Both the position numbers and the translations under genes were made by a program. Of a DNA stretch of 64,000 nucleotides, positions 1-9,088 are shown piece by piece. Location: contig JABGUH010000040.1 in assembly GCA_018646675.1 (NCBI GenBank), forward strand, positions 83,477 to 147,476. Direction: 5' to 3'. The stretch is from Bdellovibrionales bacterium. Lineage in GTDB: Bacteria > Bdellovibrionota > Bacteriovoracia > Bacteriovoracales > Bacteriovoracaceae. Every line of letters starts with the position of its first letter. Positions within the stretch are counted from its first letter, which is position 1. Under the pieces are notes generated by a model that saw only the letters and a program-made list of their open reading frames with translations, did not search any database and was not told the origin of the DNA.

Positions 1-199
1 TAAAACTAAACCCTTTATTATAAGTCAAAAGAGCTGGGTTTTTTAGAACACTCTCTGCGCCCATTGGTTGGGCAATACCTGTTCCACCCATTGCACGTGA
101 TACTGCACCGTATCCAATGAAGTTATCACCCTGAGTTGCCTGGGAGACCACTGGGGTCAGTAGTGTGATCGTCAATAGAACTAGCAGTAATTTTTGCAT
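1..199 (-). CDS. FadL/OmpP1-like outer-membrane protein, N-terminal fragment
   Basis: The first 66 codons of a gene that runs off the left edge. The start ATG (199-197) has an AGGAG ribosome site about 7 bases upstream. The N-terminus is a clean signal peptide (MQKLLLVLLTITLLTPVVSQ). After cleavage the chain has the GAVSRAMGGTGIA and KNPA motifs typical of the FadL/OmpP1 family of outer-membrane beta-barrels that take up hydrophobic compounds. This is a family-level assignment from a short fragment, so the substrate is unknown. It diverges from the GAF-HlyD gene across a 254-base region in which I see no clear operator. Confidence 0.65.
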   Translation of the reverse strand, partial: MQKLLLVLLTITLLTPVVSQATQGDNFIGYGAVSRAMGGTGIAQPMGAESVLKNPALLTYNKGFSF

Positions 200-453
200 C
201 TCTTCACTCCTGTATTATGGGTTGTCCAATTAATTCATATAACAACATTTCTCTTTGTATATACATTTAAGATAATCCTACTGACACATAATGTAAATAA
301 GTAATTTCAGACAGTTGTTTAATTATTTAACCATATGGAAAGCTCTATGCTTTCTGTCAGTTGGAGATAAAAAAGCCGGATATTTCTAACAAATTTAACC
401 CCTCGCACCGAAAAGGCATACAGATATTTGCGTCCAATTAGCGAGGTTCAAAG

Positions 454-3090
454 ATGGGTTTAAAGAGACGATTTATGCCAAAAGAGGTGGAAGCGAAACC
501 GATGGCAGAGAAGCGTAAACTAGAGCTAGTAAAACCGAGAGCTGAACTACCTGAGAATGAACCCAATATTAGTCTTAGTGAACAGCTAGCAACTATTCAC
601 CAGTTGAATGTCAAGCACAGCAACCAACAGGAGAGTAGTGACGGCTGGGAGTTCTCCTATCAATCACAAATAAAAATATTAAGAATGGTCAATCATATCT
701 CTAGTGACCAAGAGCTAACCCTCACCCAGCTTATGCAAGGAATTCTGGAGATTGTTGTCACTACCAGCTCGGCTGAACTTGGTAGTCTGTGGGTAATTGA
801 TCCCGATGAAAAAAATGTTAGCTGCAAGGTCGCCTTCGGTAGCGGAGCCAAGCAGATAAAAGGCAGCTCCATTCCAATGGGTAAAGGACTGGTGGGAACA
901 GTTGCCCAAAGTAACCGTGGGGTAATGATCGCTGATACCCATCAAGAGCAGCACCGATTAGATCAGATCCATGATCGAATTGAAGGTGTTACAATCAACT
1001 CAACAATCGTCGTGCCGCTAACCGACGCCGGTAAATCATTGGGTGTTTTGCAAATCATCAATCGCACTGATCAAAAATTACTAAATCTGGAAAATCGGTC
1101 CATGTTAGAGGATATCTCCTCCATTATGGCAATGCACCTGGCAACCTCACGGGCCAAACGGGGACTACAGGACATCCAAAAACGTCTGAACACCTTTAGA
1201 GATTTAAATGAGGACTTTAGCTCTACCTTAGAGCTAGATCGCCTCCTGTCGATCGTTCTTACTCGAGCAATTTCGCTACTGGGAGCAGTAGTTGGATCTG
1301 TCTGGTTGAGAGAGGAAAACGGCGATGGGATTGAGTGCCATGTCGCGGAAGGCCCGACCAAGGATCAGGTGATTGGAGTTAAAGTTAAAAATGGCATGGG
1401 AATTGTTGGTTGGGTCGTGGACAACTGTGAACCAATTATCGTTGAAGACTGCTCAAAAGATAGCCGTTTCTCTAAAGCGATGGACAAAAAGATCGACTTT
1501 GTCACAGAAACGATGATTACTGTCCCACTTCAAGTGAAAGGGGAGAGCATTGGAGCGATTCAAATTATCAACAAAAAAAATCGAGGTCATCTATTTGATC
1601 AAGAGGATCTGGATCTAATGACTCTCTTTGCTGCCAGCTCAGCGATGTATATTAAAAATGCCCGTCTCTTCTCAGCAGAGAAAAAGGCAAAAGAGCTATC
1701 AGCACTAATTGAAATCAGCAAGGAGATTGTCTCCACACTCGATTTAGACTGTGTCTTAATGTCAGTAGTAAACCTTGCTTCCAACATTATCCCCTATCAA
1801 CGAGCAGCCATATCATTAGAAAAACGGGGCGATGAAGGGGTCTATCAACTACGAGCAATTAGTGGTGAAAATCAGGTCGATTGTGATCTGGAGGAAAACA
1901 GTAAATTATCGATTCTGCATAACCTAATGGCACAAAACAGCTCACAAATTCATGTTAATGATCGTGAAGCTTATCTGCAAACTGATGGCTCAATTGAACA
2001 GCTAAAAGATTATATGACTAAGTATCAACTACAGTCATTCTGGGGACAGGTTTTCGAGGATGACCAGGGAATGCTGGGAATCATCACCATGGAATCGGAT
2101 GAAACCAATATGATCATTGAGTCCCGGCAAGAGCTGCTCTCAATTTTGGTCGCCCAATCAACGGTAGCGCTACGAAATGCCAGCCTATACAACACGATAC
2201 CTAGTAGTAACATCCTAGGAAAAATGAAGGAGGGCCCCTTAAACACCCTCTTTCATTTAAATAAGGTCCCTCCACTCAAGCTGATAAAGTATGCCTCTGT
2301 GATGATTGCGATTGTGTTAAGCCTAATTTATCTGCCAATGCCATATAATATCTCGTCTAACATTGAGATCCTACCTGTCACGAATACACACTACTCCTAC
2401 ACAAGTGGGCGAGTACAAAAGGTGCTGGTCCAAGAGGGGCAGCACGTTAAAAAAGGAGATCTGCTAATTGAACTGGATGTGGCCAGCCAAATTGTCGAAC
2501 TAAGAAAAAAGGAAGCCAATCATGCTAAAGTTATCACCGAGATGCTGAAGGCTCGCAGTGAAGACCGGATCGCTGACTACAAAATAAAGGAGCGTGAAAA
2601 ATTCTCTATTGATGCTGAGATTGAACTACTTCAGATGAAAATCAGTAGCTCAAAAGTTGTAAGTTCCAGCGATGGGGTAGTTATCAGTAACAATCTAGAT
2701 GATCTAATCGGTATGCCAGTTAATTTTGGGCAGGAGCTAATCAAGGTAGGTAACACCAAACAGCTCTATGTCCAATTTGAGGTACCAGAAGATGATCTCT
2801 CATTTATTCATGAGGGACAAGAACTTAAGTTTAAAGTTTTTAGTCTCCCCTCCCACAGTTTTGGCGAAGGAATCAAGATCAAATCAGTTGCCGGTGAGGC
2901 TCGTCCACTAATGGAGGGAGATAAGGATAAGTACTTTTTTGCCAAAGCGATGATTAACTACCAAAAGGATAGCACCAAACTACGGGCCGGAATGACAGGA
3001 CGAGGAAAAATATACTCCGACTGGCAACCGGTTGGTTTTGTACTGTTTAACCGTATTTTCCGCTTTATTACAATGGAACTACTCTTCTAG
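454..3090 (+). CDS. GAF-GAF-GAF / membrane / HlyD-type adaptor fusion
   Basis: An 878-residue protein with an unusual order. A charged N-terminus is followed by two clear GAF domains (about 83-215 and 250-400) and a weaker third GAF-like region (about 413-573). One membrane segment follows (about 611-630, ending in LIYLPMPYNI). The periplasmic part is a biotinyl-lipoyl/HlyD domain (about 643-676, GRVQKVLVQEGQHVKKGDLL), a helical hairpin and a beta-barrel (about 763-860). GAF domains bind small ligands in the cytoplasm, and HlyD domains couple inner-membrane exporters to TolC. I infer a sensor-linked adaptor. The GAGG ribosome site precedes the ATG at 454. The stop overlaps that of the convergent HlyD gene in a shared CTAG. 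The C-terminal tail (ITMELLF) resembles that of the M50 protein (LRMDLFF), suggesting shared ancestry. Confidence 0.85.
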   Translation: MGLKRRFMPKEVEAKPMAEKRKLELVKPRAELPENEPNISLSEQLATIHQLNVKHSNQQESSDGWEFSYQSQIKILRMVNHISSDQELTLTQLMQGILEIVVTTSSAELGSLWVIDPDEKNVSCKVAFGSGAKQIKGSSIPMGKGLVGTVAQSNRGVMIADTHQEQHRLDQIHDRIEGVTINSTIVVPLTDAGKSLGVLQIINRTDQKLLNLENRSMLEDISSIMAMHLATSRAKRGLQDIQKRLNTFRDLNEDFSSTLELDRLLSIVLTRAISLLGAVVGSVWLREENGDGIECHVAEGPTKDQVIGVKVKNGMGIVGWVVDNCEPIIVEDCSKDSRFSKAMDKKIDFVTETMITVPLQVKGESIGAIQIINKKNRGHLFDQEDLDLMTLFAASSAMYIKNARLFSAEKKAKELSALIEISKEIVSTLDLDCVLMSVVNLASNIIPYQRAAISLEKRGDEGVYQLRAISGENQVDCDLEENSKLSILHNLMAQNSSQIHVNDREAYLQTDGSIEQLKDYMTKYQLQSFWGQVFEDDQGMLGIITMESDETNMIIESRQELLSILVAQSTVALRNASLYNTIPSSNILGKMKEGPLNTLFHLNKVPPLKLIKYASVMIAIVLSLIYLPMPYNISSNIEILPVTNTHYSYTSGRVQKVLVQEGQHVKKGDLLIELDVASQIVELRKKEANHAKVITEMLKARSEDRIADYKIKEREKFSIDAEIELLQMKISSSKVVSSSDGVVISNNLDDLIGMPVNFGQELIKVGNTKQLYVQFEVPEDDLSFIHEGQELKFKVFSLPSHSFGEGIKIKSVAGEARPLMEGDKDKYFFAKAMINYQKDSTKLRAGMTGRGKIYSDWQPVGFVLFNRIFRFITMELLF

Positions 3091-3821
3091 TTGAGCTTAA
3101 CATTGACCATGGTTCCAGGCTTTAGACGATAGGCTCCCTGCTTGCTGCGAGGGTTGGGAAGATTTAATCTAACCCTAACGGTGCCACTGGTTTTATCAAC
3201 CACTGGAGCAATATAAGAGATCATTCCATTAAAGCTATCCTTAGCGTCCAGCTCAGTTGTAAATAATAACCTTTGCCCCTGCTTCAATTTTGATGCCGCC
3301 TTAGCTGCAATATCTAACTCAATAATCAACTTGCCTAGATTAATTACCTCAAATATTTTCTCTCCACTACCGACCATCTCTCCCCTCTTGATAAATTGTT
3401 TGGTCACCACTCCTGAGATGGGAGAGACTACTTTAGTGCTCCTTAAATTATAACTTTTCAGCTCAAAAATGGTCTTCTTTTTCAAGTAGATATTTTTCTT
3501 TTGTAAAATCTCTTCTGAGGAGACAAATTTTTTCAACTGTTTGGTCTTTAAGTAGTCTTTCTCAGCTGTTTTATACTCCACACCCGCCAAGCGATGTTCT
3601 AAAACCTCCTGTTCATCATCTATTACCGCCAAAACATCTCCGGCTTTAACCTGCTCCCCCTCGATAACCAACAACTTTACAATTTCACCCTGACTCTTAG
3701 ACTTGATTAGTGACTCATCTTCTCCGGCCAAAACTCCAGTCACCAATTCAGCCTGCGCGCCAGTAATTGATAGAAAACAGCAAAGTACAATTAATTTCAA
3801 AAGATGTTTTTTAATTAGCAT
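3087..3821 (-). CDS. periplasmic HlyD/RND-type membrane-fusion adaptor
   Basis: A 244-residue protein with a cleavable signal peptide (ending GAQA before ELVTG) and no membrane anchor. The lipoyl half-motifs GEIVKLLVIEGEQVKAGDVL and SPISGVVTKQFIKRGEMVG flank a short lysine-rich coiled coil. A beta-barrel and the RLKPGTMVNVKL end follow, as in efflux adaptors. It is shorter than typical adaptors (350-400 residues). It starts only 9 bases after the M50 gene, with the ribosome site AGGA overlapping that stop, so the two are co-transcribed and probably act together. I infer that it bridges the inner-membrane M50/HlyD protein to a TolC-like channel. Confidence 0.85.
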   Translation of the reverse strand: MLIKKHLLKLIVLCCFLSITGAQAELVTGVLAGEDESLIKSKSQGEIVKLLVIEGEQVKAGDVLAVIDDEQEVLEHRLAGVEYKTAEKDYLKTKQLKKFVSSEEILQKKNIYLKKKTIFELKSYNLRSTKVVSPISGVVTKQFIKRGEMVGSGEKIFEVINLGKLIIELDIAAKAASKLKQGQRLLFTTELDAKDSFNGMISYIAPVVDKTSGTVRVRLNLPNPRSKQGAYRLKPGTMVNVKLN

Positions 3822-3830
3822 ATTATAATC

Positions 3831-5948
3831 CTAGAAGAATAGATCCATGCGCAACACTCCGGCCAGTTTTACGCCTATAAGTTGTACCATCGGAAGTCGT
3901 CTTCCAATAATTTTCGCCTTTCCTGCCATCCCCGGGCGAAGATCACCAGGGTTGGTTACTTCGATCTCAGCTAAATATTTTTTTAGTTTAGGATTTGTAG
4001 GGTCACTAATACTGATTTGACGAATTTTTTCCACTGTTCCTTGATAGGTGGTATAGGGCTTGGCATGCAGTTTAAATTTGAGCGGCTGACCAGATTTCAC
4101 AAAACGAATTTCCTGCTCGCCAATCTCCACCACTGCTTTTAAACGTTCAATCCCCAATACTTTAAATATCTCATCCCCCTCTTTAAAGTAGCTATTTAAC
4201 CGCCTGAGTTGCTGGTTAAATGAGAGGATTGCTCTTCCTTTGTCCCGTTCTGAATACTTTAGCAATAGAGATGATAGCTGTAGATCTTTCTGCTTAAGAC
4301 TCATCTTTTCGGCAGCAATCTCCTTGCGCAAATTATCCACCTGTGCCCGATCTTCCACGAGGCTTTTGCGTAATTTAGCCTCTAATTTTTTCACTTTCCA
4401 GTCAGTAATTTTCCGATCATAGGGAAGAGAGATATTCTCAATTCGGGCAATCTTATCTCCGGGTCCAACCAAGTTACCATCGAGCTTGTAGATCTCAACC
4501 ATTTTACCACTTGCTTGGGCACGAACAACTCTGGTGAATTCCGGATCTAGCGAACAGTCACCGTAAATATTATAGTTAACCGGAATCGCCAATAGCATCA
4601 AACCGAAAAAAAAGGCGATTCCCATTAAAAGCCGATTTCTCTTTTTCTGAAAAAATGAGATATTTCGCATGTACCAAGTTGCTAGAAATTTTCCACTACT
4701 AGTAACATACCCTCCAAATATTTTCCAACCGACCCAAAGAGAGATGAGAAAGCCAGTACCATAAAAATAGTCAATTAATAGCCCTTGGGCCATCTTAAAC
4801 AGACCGGTTAACAGGCCCACCATCCAGAAGAAAGAGCAGATTGCATAGCCCAGTAGTATTTTCTTATCTCTGGTGGTCGCGGCATAATCTTCTTCCGGCA
4901 TACCAAACAAGTACCTTTTAGTTAGATATTTAAGGTAGTCAAAAGAGTCTACTTTGAGGTTGGGGACACCAGTCAAGTCAGAGAATAGATAGTAGCCATC
5001 TAACTTAATTAGAGGGTTAAAATTAAATAGAACGGTAGAGATTGAGCAGATAGTCATTACTTGAAAACTAACCAGATGAATCATAGTATTAGGGTTGGTC
5101 AACCACCAAATGTAGGCGCAGATAGAGCCGATGAAAAATTCTATATAGCCACCAGCGATAGTAACCATAATCTGTTTCCATTTTTTATCAAATAGCCAAG
5201 CATCATTGACGTTGCAATAGAGACAGGGCTGAAAAAATAGTAGCAGAAAACCAATTTCGTGTACTTCTCCACCATAACGCTTACAAGTCAATCCATGACC
5301 AAATTCATGAATAGCGATCGTAGCGTAGATAGTCACCCATAGAATAACCATATTTACAAATGACATCTGATTAAAGGAGAAGAGGTCTCGCATTCCACTC
5401 TCAAACTCACTCCAATGAGAGAGAATGATAATCACTGCTCCCAGCATTATCAGAGAAGAGAAAATAACAAACCCTCTGGTCCAGATCCACCAGATTTTAT
5501 CAATGTACTTATCAAATAGTTTGTCTGGATCAATCACCGGAAAACGCTTGTACATCAAAGAGCCCTTTTTGGCCAAAAGCTGACTTTTACGACTCTCTTT
5601 CATCTTTTCTACCAGCATAACATTGGTATCTTTTTTGGATTTCTCCAACAGATTCATCTCATCTAAAGAACCCTTAAAATCTTCAACCGTTTGCAAGTCA
5701 ATTGGATCTAGAGTATGAGAGCTATTGAATTTTTCAACCATCTCCTGCATCGTTGATCTACTATCAAACAGTTCAATAATTTTCCACTCTTCGTGATCAA
5801 AACGGAAGAACTGATCTTTTAGCGGATCTTTGACCACATAATTGATGCGATCCACCTGCTTCATACGTGAAATTTTAAGATCATGGCGCAGTCGTGGACG
5901 TAGAACAACATCCTCATCGTAATTTGAATTTCCCCGAATATCACTCAT
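3831..5948 (-). CDS. PqqD-like / M50 zinc metalloprotease / HlyD fusion
   Basis: About 705 residues from the ATG at 5948. An in-frame upstream start at 6041 would add 31 residues, but the conserved part begins at MSDIRGNSNYDEDVV. The N-terminal 110 residues look like a PqqD-type peptide-chaperone domain. Several membrane segments carry the M50 site-2-protease zinc motif HEFGH at 214-218 and the distal metal ligand in LDGYY (Asp317). The C-terminal third (about 500-705) is a biotinyl-lipoyl/HlyD adaptor with a coiled-coil hairpin. Family knowledge: similar 'putative peptide zinc metalloprotease' proteins (YydH-like) process or export peptides. Here it is probably the inner-membrane core of the cluster, since no ABC or RND pump is present. 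Substrate processing is inference. Confidence 0.85.
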   Translation of the reverse strand: MSDIRGNSNYDEDVVLRPRLRHDLKISRMKQVDRINYVVKDPLKDQFFRFDHEEWKIIELFDSRSTMQEMVEKFNSSHTLDPIDLQTVEDFKGSLDEMNLLEKSKKDTNVMLVEKMKESRKSQLLAKKGSLMYKRFPVIDPDKLFDKYIDKIWWIWTRGFVIFSSLIMLGAVIIILSHWSEFESGMRDLFSFNQMSFVNMVILWVTIYATIAIHEFGHGLTCKRYGGEVHEIGFLLLFFQPCLYCNVNDAWLFDKKWKQIMVTIAGGYIEFFIGSICAYIWWLTNPNTMIHLVSFQVMTICSISTVLFNFNPLIKLDGYYLFSDLTGVPNLKVDSFDYLKYLTKRYLFGMPEEDYAATTRDKKILLGYAICSFFWMVGLLTGLFKMAQGLLIDYFYGTGFLISLWVGWKIFGGYVTSSGKFLATWYMRNISFFQKKRNRLLMGIAFFFGLMLLAIPVNYNIYGDCSLDPEFTRVVRAQASGKMVEIYKLDGNLVGPGDKIARIENISLPYDRKITDWKVKKLEAKLRKSLVEDRAQVDNLRKEIAAEKMSLKQKDLQLSSLLLKYSERDKGRAILSFNQQLRRLNSYFKEGDEIFKVLGIERLKAVVEIGEQEIRFVKSGQPLKFKLHAKPYTTYQGTVEKIRQISISDPTNPKLKKYLAEIEVTNPGDLRPGMAGKAKIIGRRLPMVQLIGVKLAGVLRMDLFF

Positions 5949-6060
5949 TATAGTTAAAGCACCCACTATCTCTGATTTAGCATATATCTTATCGAACCTT
6001 TGACATTTAAGGGGGACTTTTTTTAGGGGAAATAATGGCAAATCTAAGTTATGATTGGTG

Positions 6061-7542
6061 ATGAAAAACCTGACATACCTGACTTTTATTATCGGATTGT
6101 TTCACCAGCTCTTGGCCGCACCGGCCCCGATCACTGTTCGCGAACTGGCACTTGCAACACTAAAAAATAACTTTGATCTCAAGCTATCCAAGATAGCAAT
6201 CGATGAAAAGAAGACTGTTATTGAGCAGGAGATTGGTGACTATGACTACCGACTTAGCTCCTCTCACTCCCGTGCAAAAAACAATACTCCCTCCTCATCC
6301 TCGCTTGATGGTGCCGGAAATGCCTCTTCGGTCAAAAGCAGTTCGACCTCCTCTTCATTAACCCTGGCCAAGAAGTTTAATACTGGGACTGAGATATCTA
6401 TTCCCTATAACGTTACAATTACCAAATCAAACTCTACTACTCGGACAATTGCTAAAACCTATGAGCCCTCCTTGACACTCTCAATAACACAACCACTACT
6501 TAAAGGATTTGACGCAACCTATGTCGCACGTGATATTGAAGAGGCGCGGATGGATGTGGAGATCGAGCAACTCAAGAACTTGGAAGCGATAAACAAAAAG
6601 CTACAGGAGGCACTGGAACTATACTTTGATACAATTCTTAAGCACGAGCAAATTGGAATTCGTAGAACAGGTAGTAAAAATGCCAAACAAAATATGGCAT
6701 TTATTACTGAAAAACATCGGCTCGGCAAAGCTTCACAGATCGAGTATCTTGAGGCAAAAACAGCATTTCAAAAGACTGAAGATTCACTATTAACAGCACA
6801 AATAGACTATCAAAATATACGAGATCAACTGGCGCTACTAGTATTTGGTGATTCCAATCACCAAATTGATTTTATCAACATCTCTCAGCTTTTACACAAC
6901 CTCCCTCCCTTGATCGCCAATCAAGAGGTAACAGAGCTAATTCAGCAAGCAATTACTGATCGAGACAAAGTTAAGCGATACCAATTAACACTCGCCAAGG
7001 CGGGATTTAAGTTGGCCAATGCTGTACGCGACCGTCTACCTGACCTAGACCTGGCAGCAGATCTGACCCATAAAGGGCTCGGTAGTTCACTCTCCTCAGC
7101 CAATCGCCATTTAACCGATGGACGCTACCGCTCTTGGAATACCTCTTTAACCATCAGTAAGCCTTTAATGGCATATGCCAGTACTGCTTACTGGCAGCAA
7201 CAAAAGCTGAAACATCAACAAGAGATGATTCGCATGGAGCAGGCAAGACGGGATGTACGGCTAGAGGTACAAAAATCTCTAAGAAAACTGGCCAGTGGCA
7301 AGATTCAGATTAAGGCATTTAGTGCTGCATTGGCAGCTGAAGAGAAGAAGTATGCAGAGCTTAAGATACGTCATCAACAGGGAAGGGTCTCTACCTACGA
7401 GTTAAACCAAGGACTCCAAGCAGTGCAAAATACCGAGGTATCACTACTTAAGGCAAAAGTTGGCCATATAAAAAATTACTACGCTAAAGCATCGGCCACT
7501 GGTAAGTTGCTATCAATGATTGGAGTCTCCATTAACAGGTGA
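6061..7542 (+). CDS. TolC-like outer-membrane channel protein (first copy)
   Basis: About 493 residues from the ATG at 6061; TTG at 6055 is an alternative giving two more residues. A signal peptide (MKNLTYLTFIIGLFHQLLAA) is followed by the duplicated long-helix and beta-strand layout of outer-membrane efflux proteins. Features include LSITQPLLKGF, alanine/glutamine-rich coiled coils around 165-250 and 390-470, and the repeat of the motif as LTISKPLMAY. It diverges from the M50 gene, sharing a roughly 112-base control region. Its 3' end overlaps the second TolC-like gene by 30 bases. It is probably the exit duct for the HlyD/M50 complex. A serine-rich surface insertion lies at about 74-100. 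Confidence 0.85.
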   Translation: MKNLTYLTFIIGLFHQLLAAPAPITVRELALATLKNNFDLKLSKIAIDEKKTVIEQEIGDYDYRLSSSHSRAKNNTPSSSSLDGAGNASSVKSSSTSSSLTLAKKFNTGTEISIPYNVTITKSNSTTRTIAKTYEPSLTLSITQPLLKGFDATYVARDIEEARMDVEIEQLKNLEAINKKLQEALELYFDTILKHEQIGIRRTGSKNAKQNMAFITEKHRLGKASQIEYLEAKTAFQKTEDSLLTAQIDYQNIRDQLALLVFGDSNHQIDFINISQLLHNLPPLIANQEVTELIQQAITDRDKVKRYQLTLAKAGFKLANAVRDRLPDLDLAADLTHKGLGSSLSSANRHLTDGRYRSWNTSLTISKPLMAYASTAYWQQQKLKHQQEMIRMEQARRDVRLEVQKSLRKLASGKIQIKAFSAALAAEEKKYAELKIRHQQGRVSTYELNQGLQAVQNTEVSLLKAKVGHIKNYYAKASATGKLLSMIGVSINR

Positions 7543-8982
7543 CTTGTATAATTTTCCATTTAACGCCATCAACTGATTATAAGTCTGCCCCAGTTTAACC
7601 AATTTGGAGTTACGTTCCTGGGATATCTTTAATAGATCCTGTTGTGCTTGAGCTAACTCCAAAGACGATACATGCTGTAACTTGTACTGCTCAAGTTTAA
7701 ACTCTAATAGGGCGTGTGCCACCTCTCGTTGTCCATCAATTTGGGCCAGCCCCTCTTCTAACTTCTTCATCTCGGCCCTAGTAGAGCGCCATTTCTGCAA
7801 TTTTTGGCGAAAAAGAGATCTACGAGTAGTGACTGCTTTTCTTAGTCGCGCCTGTTTTGCTGCAACACTTCCAAGCGCTTGGTGATTACCAAATATCCAA
7901 CTGAAATTAAGTGCAACTTCCCAGTTAAAATAACGATTGGTTGCGACTTGGTCAAATGCAGTAGCTGCCTCACTTCCTAGTCCACTATTAGAGAGCGCTA
8001 TTTCCAAATCTAGCTCCGGCAATAAACCATTTTTTGCCTCAAACAACTCCACCTGTCTCTCTCGATAACCAATCTTCTCCACAATAATGGACGGCAGATG
8101 ACCCAGATCCATCGGAGCGAAGGGAGATAGGGGGTGACGGTCAGTAAGTGTGACCTTTGGTAAAATAGTTGTTGTGCCGGCAATGTGTGGCGGAAAAATC
8201 TCTTTTTGTAGCAGTATATCCTGATTATATGCTTTTAACTTGGCCACTTCTAAAAGCCCCACCTTTTTCTGATAGAGTGCCTGTGAGTTTAAGTAATCCA
8301 CTCGGCTTAACTTCCCAGTTTTATAGCGCGCGTGATCAAAATCGAGAATCGACTTTGAATACTCCATATCCCGCTCTTTTAACTCCACCTCTTTCCTTAA
8401 CTCATAGAGCTTAAGCAGATACTCCAATGCCTTTAAGACACTCTGATCTAGCCGGTCTGCCAGTTTGGCTTGATACTTCTCCTGCTTTAATAGTGCCAGA
8501 TTATAATCAGTAGTGTTCACACTCTGACCACGCCCTTTTAGCAGCGGTATATTTAAACTCAAAGATGCACCCATCTGCTTTCTCTGGGTAAAAAGTGTCG
8601 TAGCAGAACTGGTATCATACTCTAAAAACTGGATGCTCATATCCAGCTCTACTCCATTTTGAAACAGTCTGGTTGCCCCCACCGATGGGCCGAAGGTGCT
8701 CTGACGATATGACTGGTTCTCATAGATAGAGGCGGAAGGAAGATGTTCACTTTTCTGCCCTATATTTACCGAAAGATTCCAATCAAATGGATAGAGTGAT
8801 GCTGGAATTTCACTCTTGGCCAACGCGAGGTTGATACGTGCAAGCTCCACTCGGGTACTATTATTCACTACCAGCTCAACTACTTGCAATGAATCCAAGT
8901 ATTGAATGTTTGCAGCGACTGCAAATGAAAGCAACAGAGTTGTCAAAAGAGTAACGTGCCTAATTATCACCATCCCAACCAT
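7513..8982 (-). CDS. TolC-like outer-membrane channel protein (second copy)
   Basis: A 489-residue outer-membrane efflux protein. The signal peptide ends near SFAVAA. The first half has LSLNIPLLKGRGQSV and the second half has VALNFSWIFGN, the paired beta-strand motifs of this family, separated by long helices. The ATG at 8982 has no ribosome site, and an extended -10 box overlaps it. The ATG at 8973 (MVIIRHVTLL) may be the true, leaderless start. It is only distantly similar to the neighbouring TolC-like protein, so the two may serve different adaptors. It lies between a terminator after the acidic repeat gene and the convergent TolC gene. Confidence 0.83.
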   Translation of the reverse strand: MVGMVIIRHVTLLTTLLLSFAVAANIQYLDSLQVVELVVNNSTRVELARINLALAKSEIPASLYPFDWNLSVNIGQKSEHLPSASIYENQSYRQSTFGPSVGATRLFQNGVELDMSIQFLEYDTSSATTLFTQRKQMGASLSLNIPLLKGRGQSVNTTDYNLALLKQEKYQAKLADRLDQSVLKALEYLLKLYELRKEVELKERDMEYSKSILDFDHARYKTGKLSRVDYLNSQALYQKKVGLLEVAKLKAYNQDILLQKEIFPPHIAGTTTILPKVTLTDRHPLSPFAPMDLGHLPSIIVEKIGYRERQVELFEAKNGLLPELDLEIALSNSGLGSEAATAFDQVATNRYFNWEVALNFSWIFGNHQALGSVAAKQARLRKAVTTRRSLFRQKLQKWRSTRAEMKKLEEGLAQIDGQREVAHALLEFKLEQYKLQHVSSLELAQAQQDLLKISQERNSKLVKLGQTYNQLMALNGKLYKSPVNGDSNH

Positions 8983-8989
8983 TATAGCA
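8981..8989 (-). promoter_or_regulatory. extended -10 promoter element for the second TolC-like gene
   Basis: On the minus strand the bases read TGCTATAAT, an exact TGN-TATAAT extended -10 box, directly after the terminator U-tract of the preceding gene. Transcription would start near 8974, one base from the ATG at 8973. That implies a leaderless message beginning at the fourth codon of the longest frame. There is no good -35 box, which extended -10 promoters can do without. Inference from sequence only. Confidence 0.4.
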
Positions 8990-9019
8990 AAAAAAACGGG
9001 GAAGATTACCCTCCCCGTT
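8989..9019 (-). terminator. rho-independent terminator of the acidic repeat gene
   Basis: Eight-base arms AACGGGGA (8995-9002) and TCCCCGTT (9012-9019) form a G/C-rich stem with a nine-base loop. On the minus strand the stem is followed by a run of eight T (complement of 8989-8996). It lies about 70 bases beyond the stop of the repeat protein and insulates it from the TolC-like gene downstream. Confidence 0.75.
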
Positions 9020-9049
9020 CTTTATGCCTTTTTTTCCGCCTACAACTGG

Positions 9050-9068
9050 TTCACGGTCAGACCGCGAA
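9050..9068 (-). other. 9-bp hairpin just after the repeat-protein stop
   Basis: In the minus-strand RNA, arms 9068-9060 and 9058-9050 pair over nine positions (including one G-U pair) around a single central base. The hairpin lies 21 bases after the stop codon and before the main terminator. It may protect the 3' end or be part of a two-stage terminator. It lacks a following U-tract of its own. Confidence 0.35.
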
Positions 9069-9088
9069 ACCTAGATTTCACTCTCTAA

